Part shown: one piece after another, positions 23,683 through 32,637 of the stretch
How positions within the stretch are numbered: position 1 is the stretch's first letter
Layout of the letters: every line of letters starts with the position of its first letter
Assembly: GCA_030064795.1 (NCBI GenBank)
Contig: JASJEI010000361.1
Location: forward strand, 1-32,637
DNA: 32,637 nt
Source: Pleurocapsa sp. MO_226.B13
GTDB lineage: Bacteria; Cyanobacteriota; Cyanobacteriia; Cyanobacteriales; Xenococcaceae
Direction: 5' to 3'
Program-made: the position numbers and the translations under genes
Notes under the pieces: model-generated
What the model was told of the DNA's origin: nothing
What the model saw: the letters and a program-made list of their open reading frames with translations, nothing else
The model's database searches: none

Positions 23683-24840
23683 ATGAGCTATGAAAAACAC
23701 GTAGAACAACAAGTTGTATTACCTCAACCAGAAGAAGAGGAAGATTTGTTTGACTATGCCTATGAGCAACCAGGGAGTATTCCAGGGACACTCAATATTG
23801 AAGAAGATGCGGAGTTACCTGAAATTGTTTTAATTGATTACAATAAAGAGCGAGCCAACCGCATCGCAAATCTGACCCCCGAAGCCTGTGCCAAACACCT
23901 AAATACGGAATCAGTATCTTGGGTTGATGTTAAAGGTTTGGGTAGTGAAAGCATTTTACAAAGACTAGGAAAGGTGTTCGATCTGCATCCTTTAGTTTTA
24001 GAAGATGTAGTCAATGTTCCTCAAAGACCAAAAGTAGAAGATTATCCCCAACAGTTAGTAATTATCACTCAAATGGTCGTTCCTAAGCCTTCAGGAGAAG
24101 GTTTTTGGTTAGAACAAGTTAGTTTGGTCGTGGGCAAAAATTATCTGTTGACAGTGCAAGAAAATCCAGAAAAAGATTGTTTTCTACCAGTGAGACGGCG
24201 CATTCAATATAATAAAGGCTCGATTAGAGATATGGGAACGGATTATCTAGCATATGCTCTCTGGGATGCAATTATCGACGGTTTTTTTCCTGTTTTAGAA
24301 ATCTATGGCGAAAAAATTGAAGATCTAGAAGATGAGGTAATTTTTAATCCTAGCAATAGTAGTTTAGCCGACGTATATCAGGTCAAAAGAGAACTACTCG
24401 CGCTCAGAAGAGCAATTTGGCCGCAAAGAAATGCTCTCAATACTCTGATTAGAGATGGTAGCAGCGTCATCGATCCTGAAATTCTGATTTTTCTTCGAGA
24501 CTGTTACGATCATACAGTACAAATTATTGACATCATTGAAACCTATCGCGAACTAGCTTCTAGTCTGACCGATATTTATCTTTCTGCTATTAGTAATAAG
24601 ATGAACGAAGTGATGAAGCTACTGACGGTAATTTCTAGTATTTTTATTCCCCTGACTTTTATTGCAGGTATCTATGGCATGAACTTCAACCCCGATGCTT
24701 CTCCATGGAATATGCCAGAGTTGAACTGGTATTGGGGTTATCCTTTTTGTTGGGCGTTAATGATTACTACAGCAGCTGCCTTAGTTTATTTTTTTTGGCG
24801 CAGGGGTTGGTTCAAGAACTTCTCTAAAATTCCGAAATAA
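23683..24840 (+). CDS. corA: CorA-family magnesium/cobalt transporter
   Basis: The 385-residue protein starts at ATG 23683 (MSYEKHVEQQ); an in-frame TTG at 23656 overlaps the leader and is less likely. A long acidic N-terminal cytoplasmic domain (residues 1-320) ends in the stalk helix. Two C-terminal transmembrane helices follow, the first ending in the signature YGMNF at 331-335, which forms the pore selectivity loop. The tail WRRGWFKNFSKIPK is basic, as in CorA. Pentamers admit Mg2+ (or Co2+, Ni2+). The leader hairpin suggests transcription attenuation. Confidence 0.93.
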   Translation: MSYEKHVEQQVVLPQPEEEEDLFDYAYEQPGSIPGTLNIEEDAELPEIVLIDYNKERANRIANLTPEACAKHLNTESVSWVDVKGLGSESILQRLGKVFDLHPLVLEDVVNVPQRPKVEDYPQQLVIITQMVVPKPSGEGFWLEQVSLVVGKNYLLTVQENPEKDCFLPVRRRIQYNKGSIRDMGTDYLAYALWDAIIDGFFPVLEIYGEKIEDLEDEVIFNPSNSSLADVYQVKRELLALRRAIWPQRNALNTLIRDGSSVIDPEILIFLRDCYDHTVQIIDIIETYRELASSLTDIYLSAISNKMNEVMKLLTVISSIFIPLTFIAGIYGMNFNPDASPWNMPELNWYWGYPFCWALMITTAAALVYFFWRRGWFKNFSKIPK

Positions 24841-24938
24841 TTACTGATTAGTTGATTACTGAGTTGTTTGGTATATGGATCGGGAATATTAAAAGTTAAA
24901 GGCTGATAGCTATTCAAAACAATCTTTTCACAACCTTT

Positions 24939-26714
24939 ATGGCTGTTAAATTAAAAACCAAATTTCAAGATTTAAATACCCGCACTGTAGGCAATCAACT
25001 CCAGGCAATTCCTATCGCCACGGTAATTAGTCTAATTTTTTTTGGGGGGATTGGTTGGCGTTTGGCTTATTTGCAGCTACACCAAGGGGAAATAAACCGC
25101 TTAAAAGCAGAACAGAATCGGACACGTATTGTCCCCAAACCACCAATAAGAGGTAGCATTCTCGATCGCCATGGTCAAGTTTTAGCAACTAATCGTTCGT
25201 CTCATTCAGCTTATTTATGGCCCAAAGCGCAAAAACAGAGAAACTGGCTGAGAAACCGCAATATTATTGCTCAAATCTTAGCAATTGAGCCAGAAGACCT
25301 CCAAAAAAGAGTCGAAGAGGCGGGATATAACTACCCTAGTTTGATTCCTATTGCTCGCAATCTTACTCCCGAACAAGTTACCGCACTAGAAGAATATCGC
25401 TCTCAGTTAAGATGGGTGGAAATTGATGTGGGCAAGGTAAGATATTATCCTCAAGGCAAACTTGCAGCCCATATCATCGGCTATACAGGAGAACTCGATC
25501 GACAAGAATTAGCCCAGAAAAAGAGTAGCGGTTATCGTCTGGGAGATGTCATCGGTAAAATGGGAGTTGAATCTGCTTATGAATCTCAACTGAGAGGGAA
25601 ATGGGGAGGATTAAAGCTTGGCGTTGATGGTGCTGGCAGAATTACCGAATTAATTGGAGAAGAGCCTGCTGTAGCAGGACAAGATATTACCCTGACTATT
25701 GATGCTGAGGTGCAACGGGCTGCGGAAAAAGCATTAGGAACAACCAAAGGGGCAATTGTCGCCCTCGATCCGAATAACGGTGGAGTTTTGGCAATGGCTA
25801 GTTATCCTAGCTTCGATCCTAATATGTTTTCTGCTCCGATTACTCCCCAAATTTGGCAAGAGTTGCAGTCTCAGGGGAATCCTTTTTTGAATATGGCGTT
25901 ACGGGCGTTTCCCCCTGCTTCTACTTTTAAAATTGTTACCGCTACCGCAGGTATGGAATCGGGTAAATACCCCTCTAATACTATTTTGAGTACGTATCCT
26001 TATCTATCTGTGGGCGGGACGAGATTTGGAGAATGGAATAAAAGAGGTTTTGGGCGGACGGGATATGTATCTTCCCTAGCCTGGAGTAGCAATACCTTCT
26101 ACGCCCAAGTTGGTCGTGGGGTTGGTGGCAAAAGCTTGATCGAGTGGGCGCGTAAATATGGTTTTGGTCAACCGACGGGTATAGAATTACAGGGAGAAAC
26201 CAAAGGCTTGATTGCCGATGATGCTTGGAAACGGCTGAATTTTAACGATTGGGGCTGGACAGTCGGAGACACGGTTAATATGTCCATTGGTCAGGGATTT
26301 ACCAGCGCGACTCCTCTCCAGGTAGCAGTAATGTTTAGCGCGATCGCCAATAATGGTTATCGAGTACAACCCCATCTCTTAAAAACGGACGGTGGGGAAA
26401 AACAAGCTCAAAGAGTTGGTTTAAACCTCAAACCAACTACCCTAACTACTATTCAACAAGGACTTAAAGCAGTAGTAGATTGGGGTACGGGAACAAAACT
26501 TAACTCTGCTCATATTCCCTCTGGTGCTGGCAAAAGCGGTACAGCGGAAGCCCCTCCAGGTGAACCTCACGCTTGGTTTGGAGCTTATGCACCCTTCGAT
26601 CAACCAGAAATTGTCGTCGTGGCATTTGCCGAGCATTCTGGAGGTGGTGGTGGTTCGGTTGCTGCACCCCTAGTCCGACAAGTAATGGAAGCTTATTTCC
26701 AGTCCCCAAAATAA
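24939..26714 (+). CDS. mrdA: Penicillin-binding protein 2 (elongation transpeptidase)
   Basis: A 591-residue class B PBP. A single membrane anchor lies at about residues 25-48, followed by the dimerisation/pedestal domain (RIVPKPPIRGSILDRHGQVL, VRYYPQGKLAAHIIGYTGEL). The transpeptidase domain has the three active-site motifs: S328-T-F-K331, S383-S-N385 and K532-S-G-T535. It cross-links peptidoglycan during cell elongation together with RodA. No rodA or mreBCD is adjacent in the window. The length and the gap of 98 bp after corA suggest an independent transcript. Confidence 0.93.
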   Translation: MAVKLKTKFQDLNTRTVGNQLQAIPIATVISLIFFGGIGWRLAYLQLHQGEINRLKAEQNRTRIVPKPPIRGSILDRHGQVLATNRSSHSAYLWPKAQKQRNWLRNRNIIAQILAIEPEDLQKRVEEAGYNYPSLIPIARNLTPEQVTALEEYRSQLRWVEIDVGKVRYYPQGKLAAHIIGYTGELDRQELAQKKSSGYRLGDVIGKMGVESAYESQLRGKWGGLKLGVDGAGRITELIGEEPAVAGQDITLTIDAEVQRAAEKALGTTKGAIVALDPNNGGVLAMASYPSFDPNMFSAPITPQIWQELQSQGNPFLNMALRAFPPASTFKIVTATAGMESGKYPSNTILSTYPYLSVGGTRFGEWNKRGFGRTGYVSSLAWSSNTFYAQVGRGVGGKSLIEWARKYGFGQPTGIELQGETKGLIADDAWKRLNFNDWGWTVGDTVNMSIGQGFTSATPLQVAVMFSAIANNGYRVQPHLLKTDGGEKQAQRVGLNLKPTTLTTIQQGLKAVVDWGTGTKLNSAHIPSGAGKSGTAEAPPGEPHAWFGAYAPFDQPEIVVVAFAEHSGGGGGSVAAPLVRQVMEAYFQSPK

Positions 26715-26789
26715 CTAGTTTTTTTAGTCAAGAGTTAAAACATTTGTCATTTATCATCGATTAAATGTAAGGCACTTTTAATTTATCTA

Positions 26790-26811
26790 GCGATCGCTCT
26801 AGAGCGATCGC
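26790..26811. repeat. 22-bp palindrome made of two inverted HIP1 sites
   Basis: GCGATCGCTCT followed by its exact complement forms a perfect palindrome downstream of mrdA. Each half contains one HIP1 octamer. It could fold into a hairpin at the transcript end, although no T run follows it. Confidence 0.8.
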
Positions 26812-26815
26812 AACA

Positions 26816-26862
26816 TTCAGGTACTATACTATACCAAATCCGATTACCAAAAAGTACCTGAA
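26816..26862. repeat. 10-bp inverted repeat at the IS4 left border
   Basis: TTCAGGTACT (26816-26825) and AGTACCTGAA (26853-26862) are perfect inverted repeats around a 27-nt AT-rich spacer. The right arm overlaps the first bases of the IS4-type left end, so the pair may mark a short palindromic element next to, or used as, the insertion site. Confidence 0.6.
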
Positions 26863-28237
26863 GGGGGTACAACCACTAGAATTCATATATGACAAGGGTT
26901 TTAGCGGTAGCTCGTAACTTGGTAAAAATACCAGTGAAATTGACTTAATATTCAACGTCAAATTTCGAGAAATTAGCAGAATCCTTAAAATATTCTGATT
27001 ATTTGTCATTTATTTGGCTGAAATGATTAAGAATAACTGTCTCACCAAATAGGAGACAGTTTAAAACCAAATATGTTACCTGAATTTTATCTTGAATACC
27101 TGAAAACTTATCTACCATCATCAGAATTCTTAACCTTACAAATTTTGGTTTGGCTTTTACAAGTCCATCGACAAGTCAGAATTGAAAGACTAGCGTCTAG
27201 CTTTCCTTATCCGATTAAATGTGAGAGTAGAAGAAAAAAAATACAACGGTTTTTAACTTTGCCTAGATTAAGCTTATCTTTACTCTGGTTTCCTTTAATT
27301 AAAAAGATAATTAAGAGTCAATTTAAGAAAGGCGATCGCTTGATTTTAACTATCGACCGAACACAAGGTCAAAGCAATAATATTTCAATGGTAAGTGTTA
27401 TCTGGAAAAAAAGAGCTTTACCAATTTATTGGTTACTCTTATCCAAAAAAGGTAGCAGTAATTTTTATGAACAAGTAGCAACAATTAGACCGGTACTTCG
27501 GTTGCTCAAAGATTACAAGCTAGTCATTATAGGAGATAGGGAGTATCGTAGTACAGCCTTGGCTCTTTGGCTCACTAAAAAGAATATCTCTTTTATTCTT
27601 AGATTAAATAAAAGTACTAAAATAAAACCTCGTTATAAAAAATATAAATCTCTCGATTCTTTAGAGATAAAACCAGGAGATAAAGTTTTATATCCCAAGG
27701 TCTTAGTGACAGAAGAGAAAAGGCAAGATAGATTTAATGTAGTAATCTATTGGAAAAGAAAATACAATAATAAACAATTACCTAACCCCTGGTATTTGCT
27801 CACTAATCTCGAAAATAAAGAAGAAGTTATCAAGATATTTGCATCTCGTGGTGGTATAGAAGCTATGTTTCGTGATTGTAAATCTGGTGGTTACAATCTA
27901 GAAGGTTCTCAAGCTAATACTCAACGTCTTACTAATCTAATTTTACTGATAGCAATTGCTTATACTGCCAGTTGTTTAGTGGGTTTAAAAATTAGAAATA
28001 CTGGTCTAACTGAGTATATTAATCGTCTCAAACTAGAAGGGAAAAATCGTCCCAGACATAGTTGTTTTTGGACAGGATTATATGGCACTACATGGGTATT
28101 ATCTATGGATATATGCGCTTGAGTGGGTGGAAAAGTTAATGAAAACTGCTCTCAATAAACTTCCATTTTATCTCCGAGGTCTTAAGGCGATGAAACGCAT
28201 ACAGAGTTTAGTCTAGCGCGATTGTCCCCCCGTCAGG
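26857..28237 (+). mobile_element. IS4-type insertion sequence, nearly full length
   Basis: Imperfect inverted ends, CCTGAAGGGGGTACAACC at 26857 and the complement of GATTGTCCCCCCGTCAGG ending at 28237, agree at about 15 of 18 positions and enclose one transposase gene. The ends share the GGGGGxACAA core with the deleted element at 22643 but differ enough to be a distinct type. No target duplication joins the two flanks, so an adjacent deletion or recombination is likely. Its right end supplies the stop codon of the truncated oxidoreductase gene. The 210 bp before the transposase ATG hold no other gene. Confidence 0.75.
27073..28216 (+). pseudogene. IS4-family transposase with late frameshift
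   Basis: The open frame runs to 28122 (349 codons). It contains the DDE residues: the first Asp in LILTIDRTQ, the second in VIIGDREYRS, and Glu in the R-x-GGIEAMFRDCKSGG region matching the IS4 Y-R-E-K signature. At CGCTTGAGTGG (near 28118) one extra base brings in a TGA. Skipping it continues as EWVEKLMKTALNKLPFYLRG and LKAMKRIQSLV, ending at TAG 28214-28216, which looks like the native C-terminus. About 33 residues are therefore lost; the catalytic core is complete and some activity cannot be ruled out. Confidence 0.85.
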
Positions 28238-28679
28238 CGTTATGCCCTGGCCTGTGAAATATCCAACGGTAATACCAAGATGGGGTATCCATTGTTACGA
28301 TCAAGTGGGCGGTGCGTCCAGATAACAACTTGTCCCAAAGTGGGGAATTGTCACGATAGTCGAAAGCGAAGCCCGGCAAAAATACCCGGTCAAAAAAACC
28401 CTTCATCAAAGCTGGCATCGTCCCCCACCAATTCGGATAAACAAAAACCATATGATTTGACCATTGAATAAGTTCTTGGGCTTTAACTAGATCGGGTTCG
28501 AGTTCTTGAATTCTGTTGTACCCTTTCCAAAGCGTCGGATTGAACTTTAACTCACTAAGCTGAAGTTCACGTACTTCAGAATTCGTAGCCCTTGCACTTT
28601 CGATATAGGTCCTGGCCAGTGCGCCACAAAAACTATTTTTATCGGGATGACCTAAAATGACAAGAATATTTTTTTTCAT
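28233..28679 (-). pseudogene. NAD(P)H:quinone oxidoreductase (KefF/MdaB-like), 3' end cut off by IS
   Basis: A flavodoxin-fold protein. ATG 28679 is preceded by a good AGGAG site on the minus strand and begins MKKNILVILGHPDKNSFCGA. The FMN-binding and family segments VFVYPNWWGTMPALMKGFFD and RVFLPGFAFDY are present. The frame ends at WYYRWIFHRPGHNA, using a TGA provided by the IS4-type right end; relatives continue for roughly 45 residues after RPGHNA. The missing 3' part is not found on the other side of the IS. The product, if made, lacks the last strand and helix of the fold and is probably unstable. The full enzyme would reduce quinones with two electrons. Confidence 0.82.
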
Positions 28680-28958
28680 TTTTACTCCTTTACCTAACTC
28701 ATTATCATCCCTCATCCCCCTCTTCAAAGTAGACGTAAAATATGAGTAACTTGTAGGGAAGTTACCCATCACTACAACAGCAATCTGGAGCAAGCATCAC
28801 GATGAAAGACGACACAACCTATTTTTTCTGCTCACATCGTAATTCTGGGACAAAACAATGAGGCTCTTGTGAGGAAGTCAAAAAAACGGGGTGATGTTGT
28901 AAATCTGTGGTCAAGAATGATATCGTGAAGGATAAATTTTACTCTTAAAATATTATCA
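28680..28958. other. Intergenic region between the oxidoreductase and IS1
   Basis: This 279-bp stretch holds the upstream region and ribosome site of the minus-strand oxidoreductase and, toward 28850-28950, presumably the left end of the IS1-type element. I could not define its inverted repeat because the right end of that IS is missing. No gene is seen. Confidence 0.5.
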
Positions 28959-29526
28959 ATGACTGTTTATATCACTGTAACTTGTCCAGATTGTCATTCT
29001 ACAGATATCGTCAAGCATGGAAAATCTGGAGAAGGTAAACAGCGATATCGTTGTCGCAATGAAGAATGCCTTCGTCGAACTTTTCTCCTCGACTATAGCA
29101 ACCAAAGTTCAAAACGTTCAGTGAAAAAGAAAATAGCTGATATGTCAGTTAATGGAAGTGGAGTGAGAGATACAGCTAGAGTATTAAATGTCAGCACTTC
29201 CACAGTAATTAAAGTACTAAAAAAAACAAAATCTACTCCAAAAAGTTAACCAAAAGGCTCTCTCTACAAAGAATTTCTACACAACAATTGTAGAAATTGT
29301 TCCGTTCAAAGTTGAATTGGATGAAATGACCGAGAGGGGTGCGCCGTCGCACGGCGCATACCCAATCGAGGTGTTGCAGAGTTTTGTGGAAAAGAAATCA
29401 AATCAACGCTGGTTGTGGCATGGAATCGACCATCAGACAGGAGAAGTGCTAGCTTATGTTTTAGGTTCCAGGACGGATGAGATGTTTCTCAAGCTAAAAA
29501 AGCTTCTTGACTCTAGTTTCCGCTAA
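28959..29526 (+). pseudogene. IS1-family transposase (InsA and partial InsB)
   Basis: InsA (28959-29249, 96 residues) has the zinc-ribbon CPDCHSTDIVKHGKSGEGKQ with RYRCRNEEC, and a helix-turn-helix (GVRDTARVLNVSTSTVIKVL). InsB continues in the +1 frame (VNQKALSTKNFYTTIVEIVP, FKVELDEM), which is not the -1 shift that IS1 programmes at its A-run, so an indel near 29241-29245 is likely. In InsB, between DEM and SFVEKKSNQRW, about 48 extra bases with a GC palindrome keep the frame. The gene ends at 29526 (LLDSSFR), well before the usual C-terminus, so the 3' half of InsB is lost. Confidence 0.83.
29329..29379. repeat. Palindromic in-frame insertion in InsB of IS1
   Basis: TGCGCCGT (29340-29347) and ACGGCGCA (29351-29358) form a hairpin with a CGC loop, inside 17 codons (TERGAPSHGAYPIEVLQ). 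The family has about one residue (the Trp of DEMWSF) at this point. Composition is far more GC-rich than the surrounding IS. It is the third such insertion into a transposase gene in this window and unrelated in sequence to the other two. Confidence 0.65.
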
Positions 29527-29590
29527 ATCTGGAATGAGAAAACAAGTCCAGACTGTGGTCTGAAGCGAAAACTTCTGTTAATTAATTGAC

Positions 29591-30944
29591 TCAAGCAGCT
29601 ATGGGAGAAACCAGTTCGGGCTGTTTTTGCCGTCGATGAGCAGCGATGCCTTTGGGCAAATGAGCTGTCACGGAATTCTTTTTACGGATTTGCCTATGGT
29701 TTAGGGCAACTTGGGGAAAATGAGTCTGTGCCAAGCGCCGACGCAAACGTCCAGTAGTCTTTTGGGGACAGCGATCCCAGAAACCAGTTGGCATCGGCGG
29801 TAACACCAAGGCTAGATAACTGAGCACATTGCCCACTAACATGGCTAATTCTGGCAGACGTTGACAACTTTCGGGCGCAAACACAAACTGGCGGTGCAAT
29901 CCCAACATCTGTTTGGCGACCAACGGCACCTGCTCGACTGGCCAGCGATCGAGATAGAGACGAAAGATACTCAAGGGTTGCAAGGAGAGATTAGTACCCA
30001 AGACTAAGGGGTCGGTGTAGAGCGGGTCAAAAAAGACCCAGATAGAGAAAGTTTCGGCGCTCCGGGTCAACTTTGACATCAGAGAGCACCAAATTAGACC
30101 AGCTGTGGACGCGAATCGTGCGCTCATCCAGCTCAAAGGAGGTCTCCAAATCTGGCTCGGTTGCTGCTAGGGTTTTTCCTTTTCTTTGGCGAGGCAGAGG
30201 TCGCACGCGTTGACCAGACTGGGGTTTCCGTCCTCGACCTGAATATTCCGGTAGGCAATTACGACGAGCCGTGCAGTTGGAAGCTAGACGTAAGACATAG
30301 CGTTTGACCGAAGCCGACTGTAGCTCACGCTCTATGTGCTCCTGCATCGAAGACCAGGACTTCCTTGTCATCAAGATTTTCCCCCACCCAGCTCAAAGCT
30401 TTTAACTTGAGTTGTTTTTGGCTGAGGTCACTGGCCTCAGCTCGCAGAATTTTTCGCAGTAATGGTAGGCGTTGACCTGCCAACTGCCCAACTTCAACTA
30501 CCAAGGCAAAACCAATTCCTTTCACCATCCGATTGGCTAGACCGTTGAAATACTTGCCCATCCATCCGAAGAAGTCGCAATCGCCAAAAGGCTGTTAAAT
30601 CCACTGCTAATGGTCTGTAGCCTTCATACTTGTGGACTTGCCATTTTCCTTGTTGTTGTACATAGTCACGCCATGATTGCAACTGCTTCATCGATACCCC
30701 AAGCACCATAACGCATCGCTTGCCAACTGCGCCTGATTTCCTCTGGGGAGAAGCCCGAATTTTGCAGGGCTGGAAAAATCCCGACTCGACTGACTAAAAA
30801 TGAGCCATTCAGGATACTCCACATCAGATGTATCAGTGCCAGATTTGTTCCTACTGGTACACTTTGGACCATAATTTGTAAAGCTTGTAGAGTTTGTTCA
30901 ATGGCAATTGGCATATACTTCTCTCTGGCAATTTGGTTGGCCAT
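29591..30944 (-). pseudogene. Multiply frameshifted DDE transposase
   Basis: Read on the minus strand, five overlapping pieces in changing frames make one transposase: 30944-30666 (MANQIAREKYMPIAIEQTLQ), 30709-30494 (GYRPLAVDLTAFWRLRLLRM), 30561-30325 (GIGFALVV...EVLVFDAGA), 30374-30027 and 30136-29591 (LYLDRWPVEQVPLVAKQMLG). The VDLTAFW, VFDAGA and RWPVEQ segments are candidates for the DDE triad, in the style of the IS4 superfamily. I cannot assign the IS family, and no inverted repeats were identified. The IS630 left end lies 16 bp upstream of its ATG. At least four frameshifts make it non-functional. Confidence 0.75.
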
Positions 30945-30960
30945 TTGCCATTATTAACTA

Positions 30961-32285
30961 GTACAAAGGGGCGTAAATAAAGTACCCATATTATGGGACA
31001 TTGGGGTTAGCTGAGATTAATCGTAGTCAAAACGAGTAAAAGGAACAAGGACGTGGCACAATTAGCTCCAAAATCACTAACCTTAAGTCAGTGCGAGCGA
31101 GAAGAATTAGAAAAATTGCTCAATCGACGCAGCACACCACAGCAGATAGTACTGCGAGCCAAAATAATCTTACTAGCAGACGAGGGAAGCAATAATCGTG
31201 AAATTGGACGGGAATTGAACATTAGTCGATACATGGCTCGTAGATGGCGCAATCGTTGGTTGGAGTTAAGGGAGCGTTCATTACCAGTAATTGAGCGATT
31301 GCAAGATGGCGAACGTAGTGGTGTACCAGCCAAATTTAGTATGGAGCAAGTGGTAGAATTATTCGCGCTGGCTTGCTCGGACCCAAAAGATTATGGACGA
31401 CCTATTAGTGATTGGACGGCAAGAGAATTAGCCGCAGAAATGGAAAAACAAGGTATTGTCACAAGTATATCTCCCCGCCATGTAGGACGGTTGCTAGAAT
31501 TCGCTCAAATCAAACCACAGGCATCGCGCTACTGGTTGACTCCCCCCCCTCGATAACGAATTTGATGCCAAAGCTCAAAACATCTCTAATTTGTATATCA
31601 CCGCAATTGAGCGTGGACTGGAGGGCGAACGAACAGTGTGTATTGATGAAATGACGGGAATTCAAGCAATCGAACGTAAAGAACAAGACTTACCGTTACG
31701 CCCAGGTAAAGTTAAGCGTAGAGAATTTGAGTAGATCCGTCACGGAACACAGGCATTAATTGCCAACGCGCGATGTCGTTACAGGTCGCATACTGAATCC
31801 TCGTTGCGGAGACTCCAGAAACGAACAAGACTTTGCTCACAACATCCGTCAAGTCATTGAGAGTGACCCTGACGCTAAGAAATGGAATCTAATCATGGAT
31901 TGCCTCAATACCCATCAGTCTGAGTCTTTAGTTCATCTTGTGGCTGAAGTTGAAGGATTAAATCTTGATTTGGGTGTTAAAGGCAAATCTGGAATACTTC
32001 AATCAATGAAAACAAGAGCGGCATTTCTCAGTGACCCAACACATCGAATTGTCTTCCATTACACTCCTAAACATTCCTCGTGGCTAAATCAAATTGAAAT
32101 ATGGTTTAGCATCCTTGTACGTAAACTACTCAAGCGCGGCAACTTTGTTAGCACCAATGACCTAAAAACTCGAATCTTGGATTTTATTGACTACTTTAAT
32201 CGCACTATGGCGAAGCCATTTAAGTGGACTTATAAAGGTAAGGTCTTAGCTGTTTAATGGGTACACTATTTAAGCCATAGTGTAC
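30961..32285 (+). mobile_element. IS630-family element
   Basis: Imperfect inverted ends begin GTAC: GTACAAAGGGGCGTAAATAA at 30961 and, on the opposite strand, GTACACTATGGCTTAAATAG at 32285, both continuing to GTACCCAT. A TA dinucleotide flanks each side (30959-30960 and 32286-32287), as expected for the TA target duplication of IS630/Tc1-mariner elements. It encloses a frameshifted transposase gene. Confidence 0.82.
31053..32257 (+). pseudogene. IS630-family transposase, degenerate
   Basis: The N-terminal helix-turn-helix (NREIGRELNISRYMARRWRN) and winged domain are in one frame to 31556. After a C8 run at 31542-31549 the frame must change to continue LDNEFDAKAQNISNLYITAI and ERTVCIDEMTGIQ, the first catalytic Asp. 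A TAG at 31732-31734 ([16 protein letters not shown]) and a second frameshift near 31765 follow. Then DVVTGRI and the remaining DDE half ([32 protein letters not shown]) run to the stop at 32257. The start is near GTG/ATG 31053. Three lesions make it inactive, though IS630 genes of some cyanobacteria do use a frameshift between two halves. Confidence 0.85.
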
Positions 32286-32313
32286 TAGAATCTTTCCCCG
32301 AATCTAGTAATCG

Positions 32314-32637
32314 CTAATTACTCTCTTCTTGCTCTGATTTAGCGGAACCTAGAGAATTAATCGGAAACCAAATTGGGCCACGCCAGTTAGAATTACCGCC
32401 AAACATTCCTGAAGTTGACTCTGCTGGTTGGTAATCTACTCGATACTCATTACCATTGACGTGCATTACAAAGGGATTATCCTGATGATATTTAGATACC
32501 GAACGAATACCACAGGGACTGAGAAATTCGGCTTTATCGAGCATATAAGAGAGCAATCTTTGTAATCTATTGGCTTTGCCATCGTTTCTTTTGGTGGCGT
32601 AACACAAAGCCAGTAGTCTTTTTGCCCCCATACCTTC
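32314..32637 (-). pseudogene. GH63/MGH1-like glycosidase fragment
   Basis: The minus-strand frame is open to the window end, so the gene's 5' part lies outside. The visible 107 residues contain [20 protein letters not shown] and [18 protein letters not shown]; the NWRGPIWFP motif is typical of the (alpha/alpha)6-barrel glucosidases of the GH63/MGH1 type. After PIN the usual continuation (NYLLIESLQ-like) is replaced by [13 protein letters not shown] and a stop, so the C-terminal end is missing. The IS630 element begins 28 bp beyond the stop. The lost end probably went with an IS-mediated deletion. Confidence 0.7.

Noticed and set aside
29210..29250. Classical IS1 programmed -1 frameshift at the A8C run
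   Set aside because: A -1 shift there does not lead into the InsB frame; the real InsB continuation needs a +1 change further downstream, so decay is more likely.

Overview
The window looks like chromosomal DNA of a cyanobacterium. The HIP1 octamer GCGATCGC recurs throughout, short GC-rich palindromic repeats of the type dispersed in cyanobacterial genomes are frequent, a heptanucleotide tandem repeat is present, and the core genes (Ktr potassium uptake, TPR-fused enzymes, a PlsY/PEP-synthase-like fusion, IS701/IS4/IS630/IS1 transposases) fit this phylum. The many decayed mobile elements suggest a large, repeat-rich genome. I cannot name the species from sequence alone. No rRNA, tRNA or CRISPR array was seen.

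Left edge (1-3044), an insertion scar zone. A decayed IS701-type element (2-1471) has replaced the 5' part of a Phd-type antitoxin, leaving an intact PIN toxin (1680-2066) beside an antitoxin remnant. A truncated TPR protein (2097-2732) then abuts a minus-strand 107-codon frame (2721-3044). That frame appears to join the N-terminal and C-terminal ends of a Tn7-like TnsB of the CRISPR-associated (type V-K) kind, with the whole catalytic core missing.

Housekeeping block (3115-13587). In order: a PlsY-like/PEP-synthase-like fusion, a TPR-sulfotransferase, a CNNM-type CBS membrane protein, peptide deformylase, a ROK sugar kinase, and, on the minus strand, a GT2 glycosyltransferase followed by ktrB and ktrA.

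Surface-modification block (14336-21704). After a 748-bp AT-rich non-coding stretch come four co-oriented genes: a small acidic RTX calcium-binding protein, then three large TPR proteins ending in a GT61 glycosyltransferase, a SAM-dependent methyltransferase and a heparan-sulfate-type sulfotransferase. Together with the paralogous TPR-sulfotransferase at 6247-7566, this could form a TPR-guided pathway that glycosylates, methylates and sulfates an extracellular glycan or glycoprotein. It is the best candidate here for an undescribed system, but the functional link is inference.

Second housekeeping block (21843-26714). Endonuclease V; a repeat interrupted by an internally deleted IS4-type element that itself carries a 47-bp palindrome; corA behind a leader with an intrinsic-terminator-like hairpin; and the cell-elongation transpeptidase PBP2.

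Right edge (26857-32637), an IS graveyard. An IS4-type element with a late frameshift cuts off the 3' end of an NAD(P)H:quinone oxidoreductase gene. It is followed by a truncated IS1, a multiply frameshifted DDE transposase, an IS630 with recognisable inverted repeats, and a truncated GH63-like glycosidase running off the window. Three unrelated transposase genes each carry a palindromic insert of about 45-50 bp, two of them in frame.
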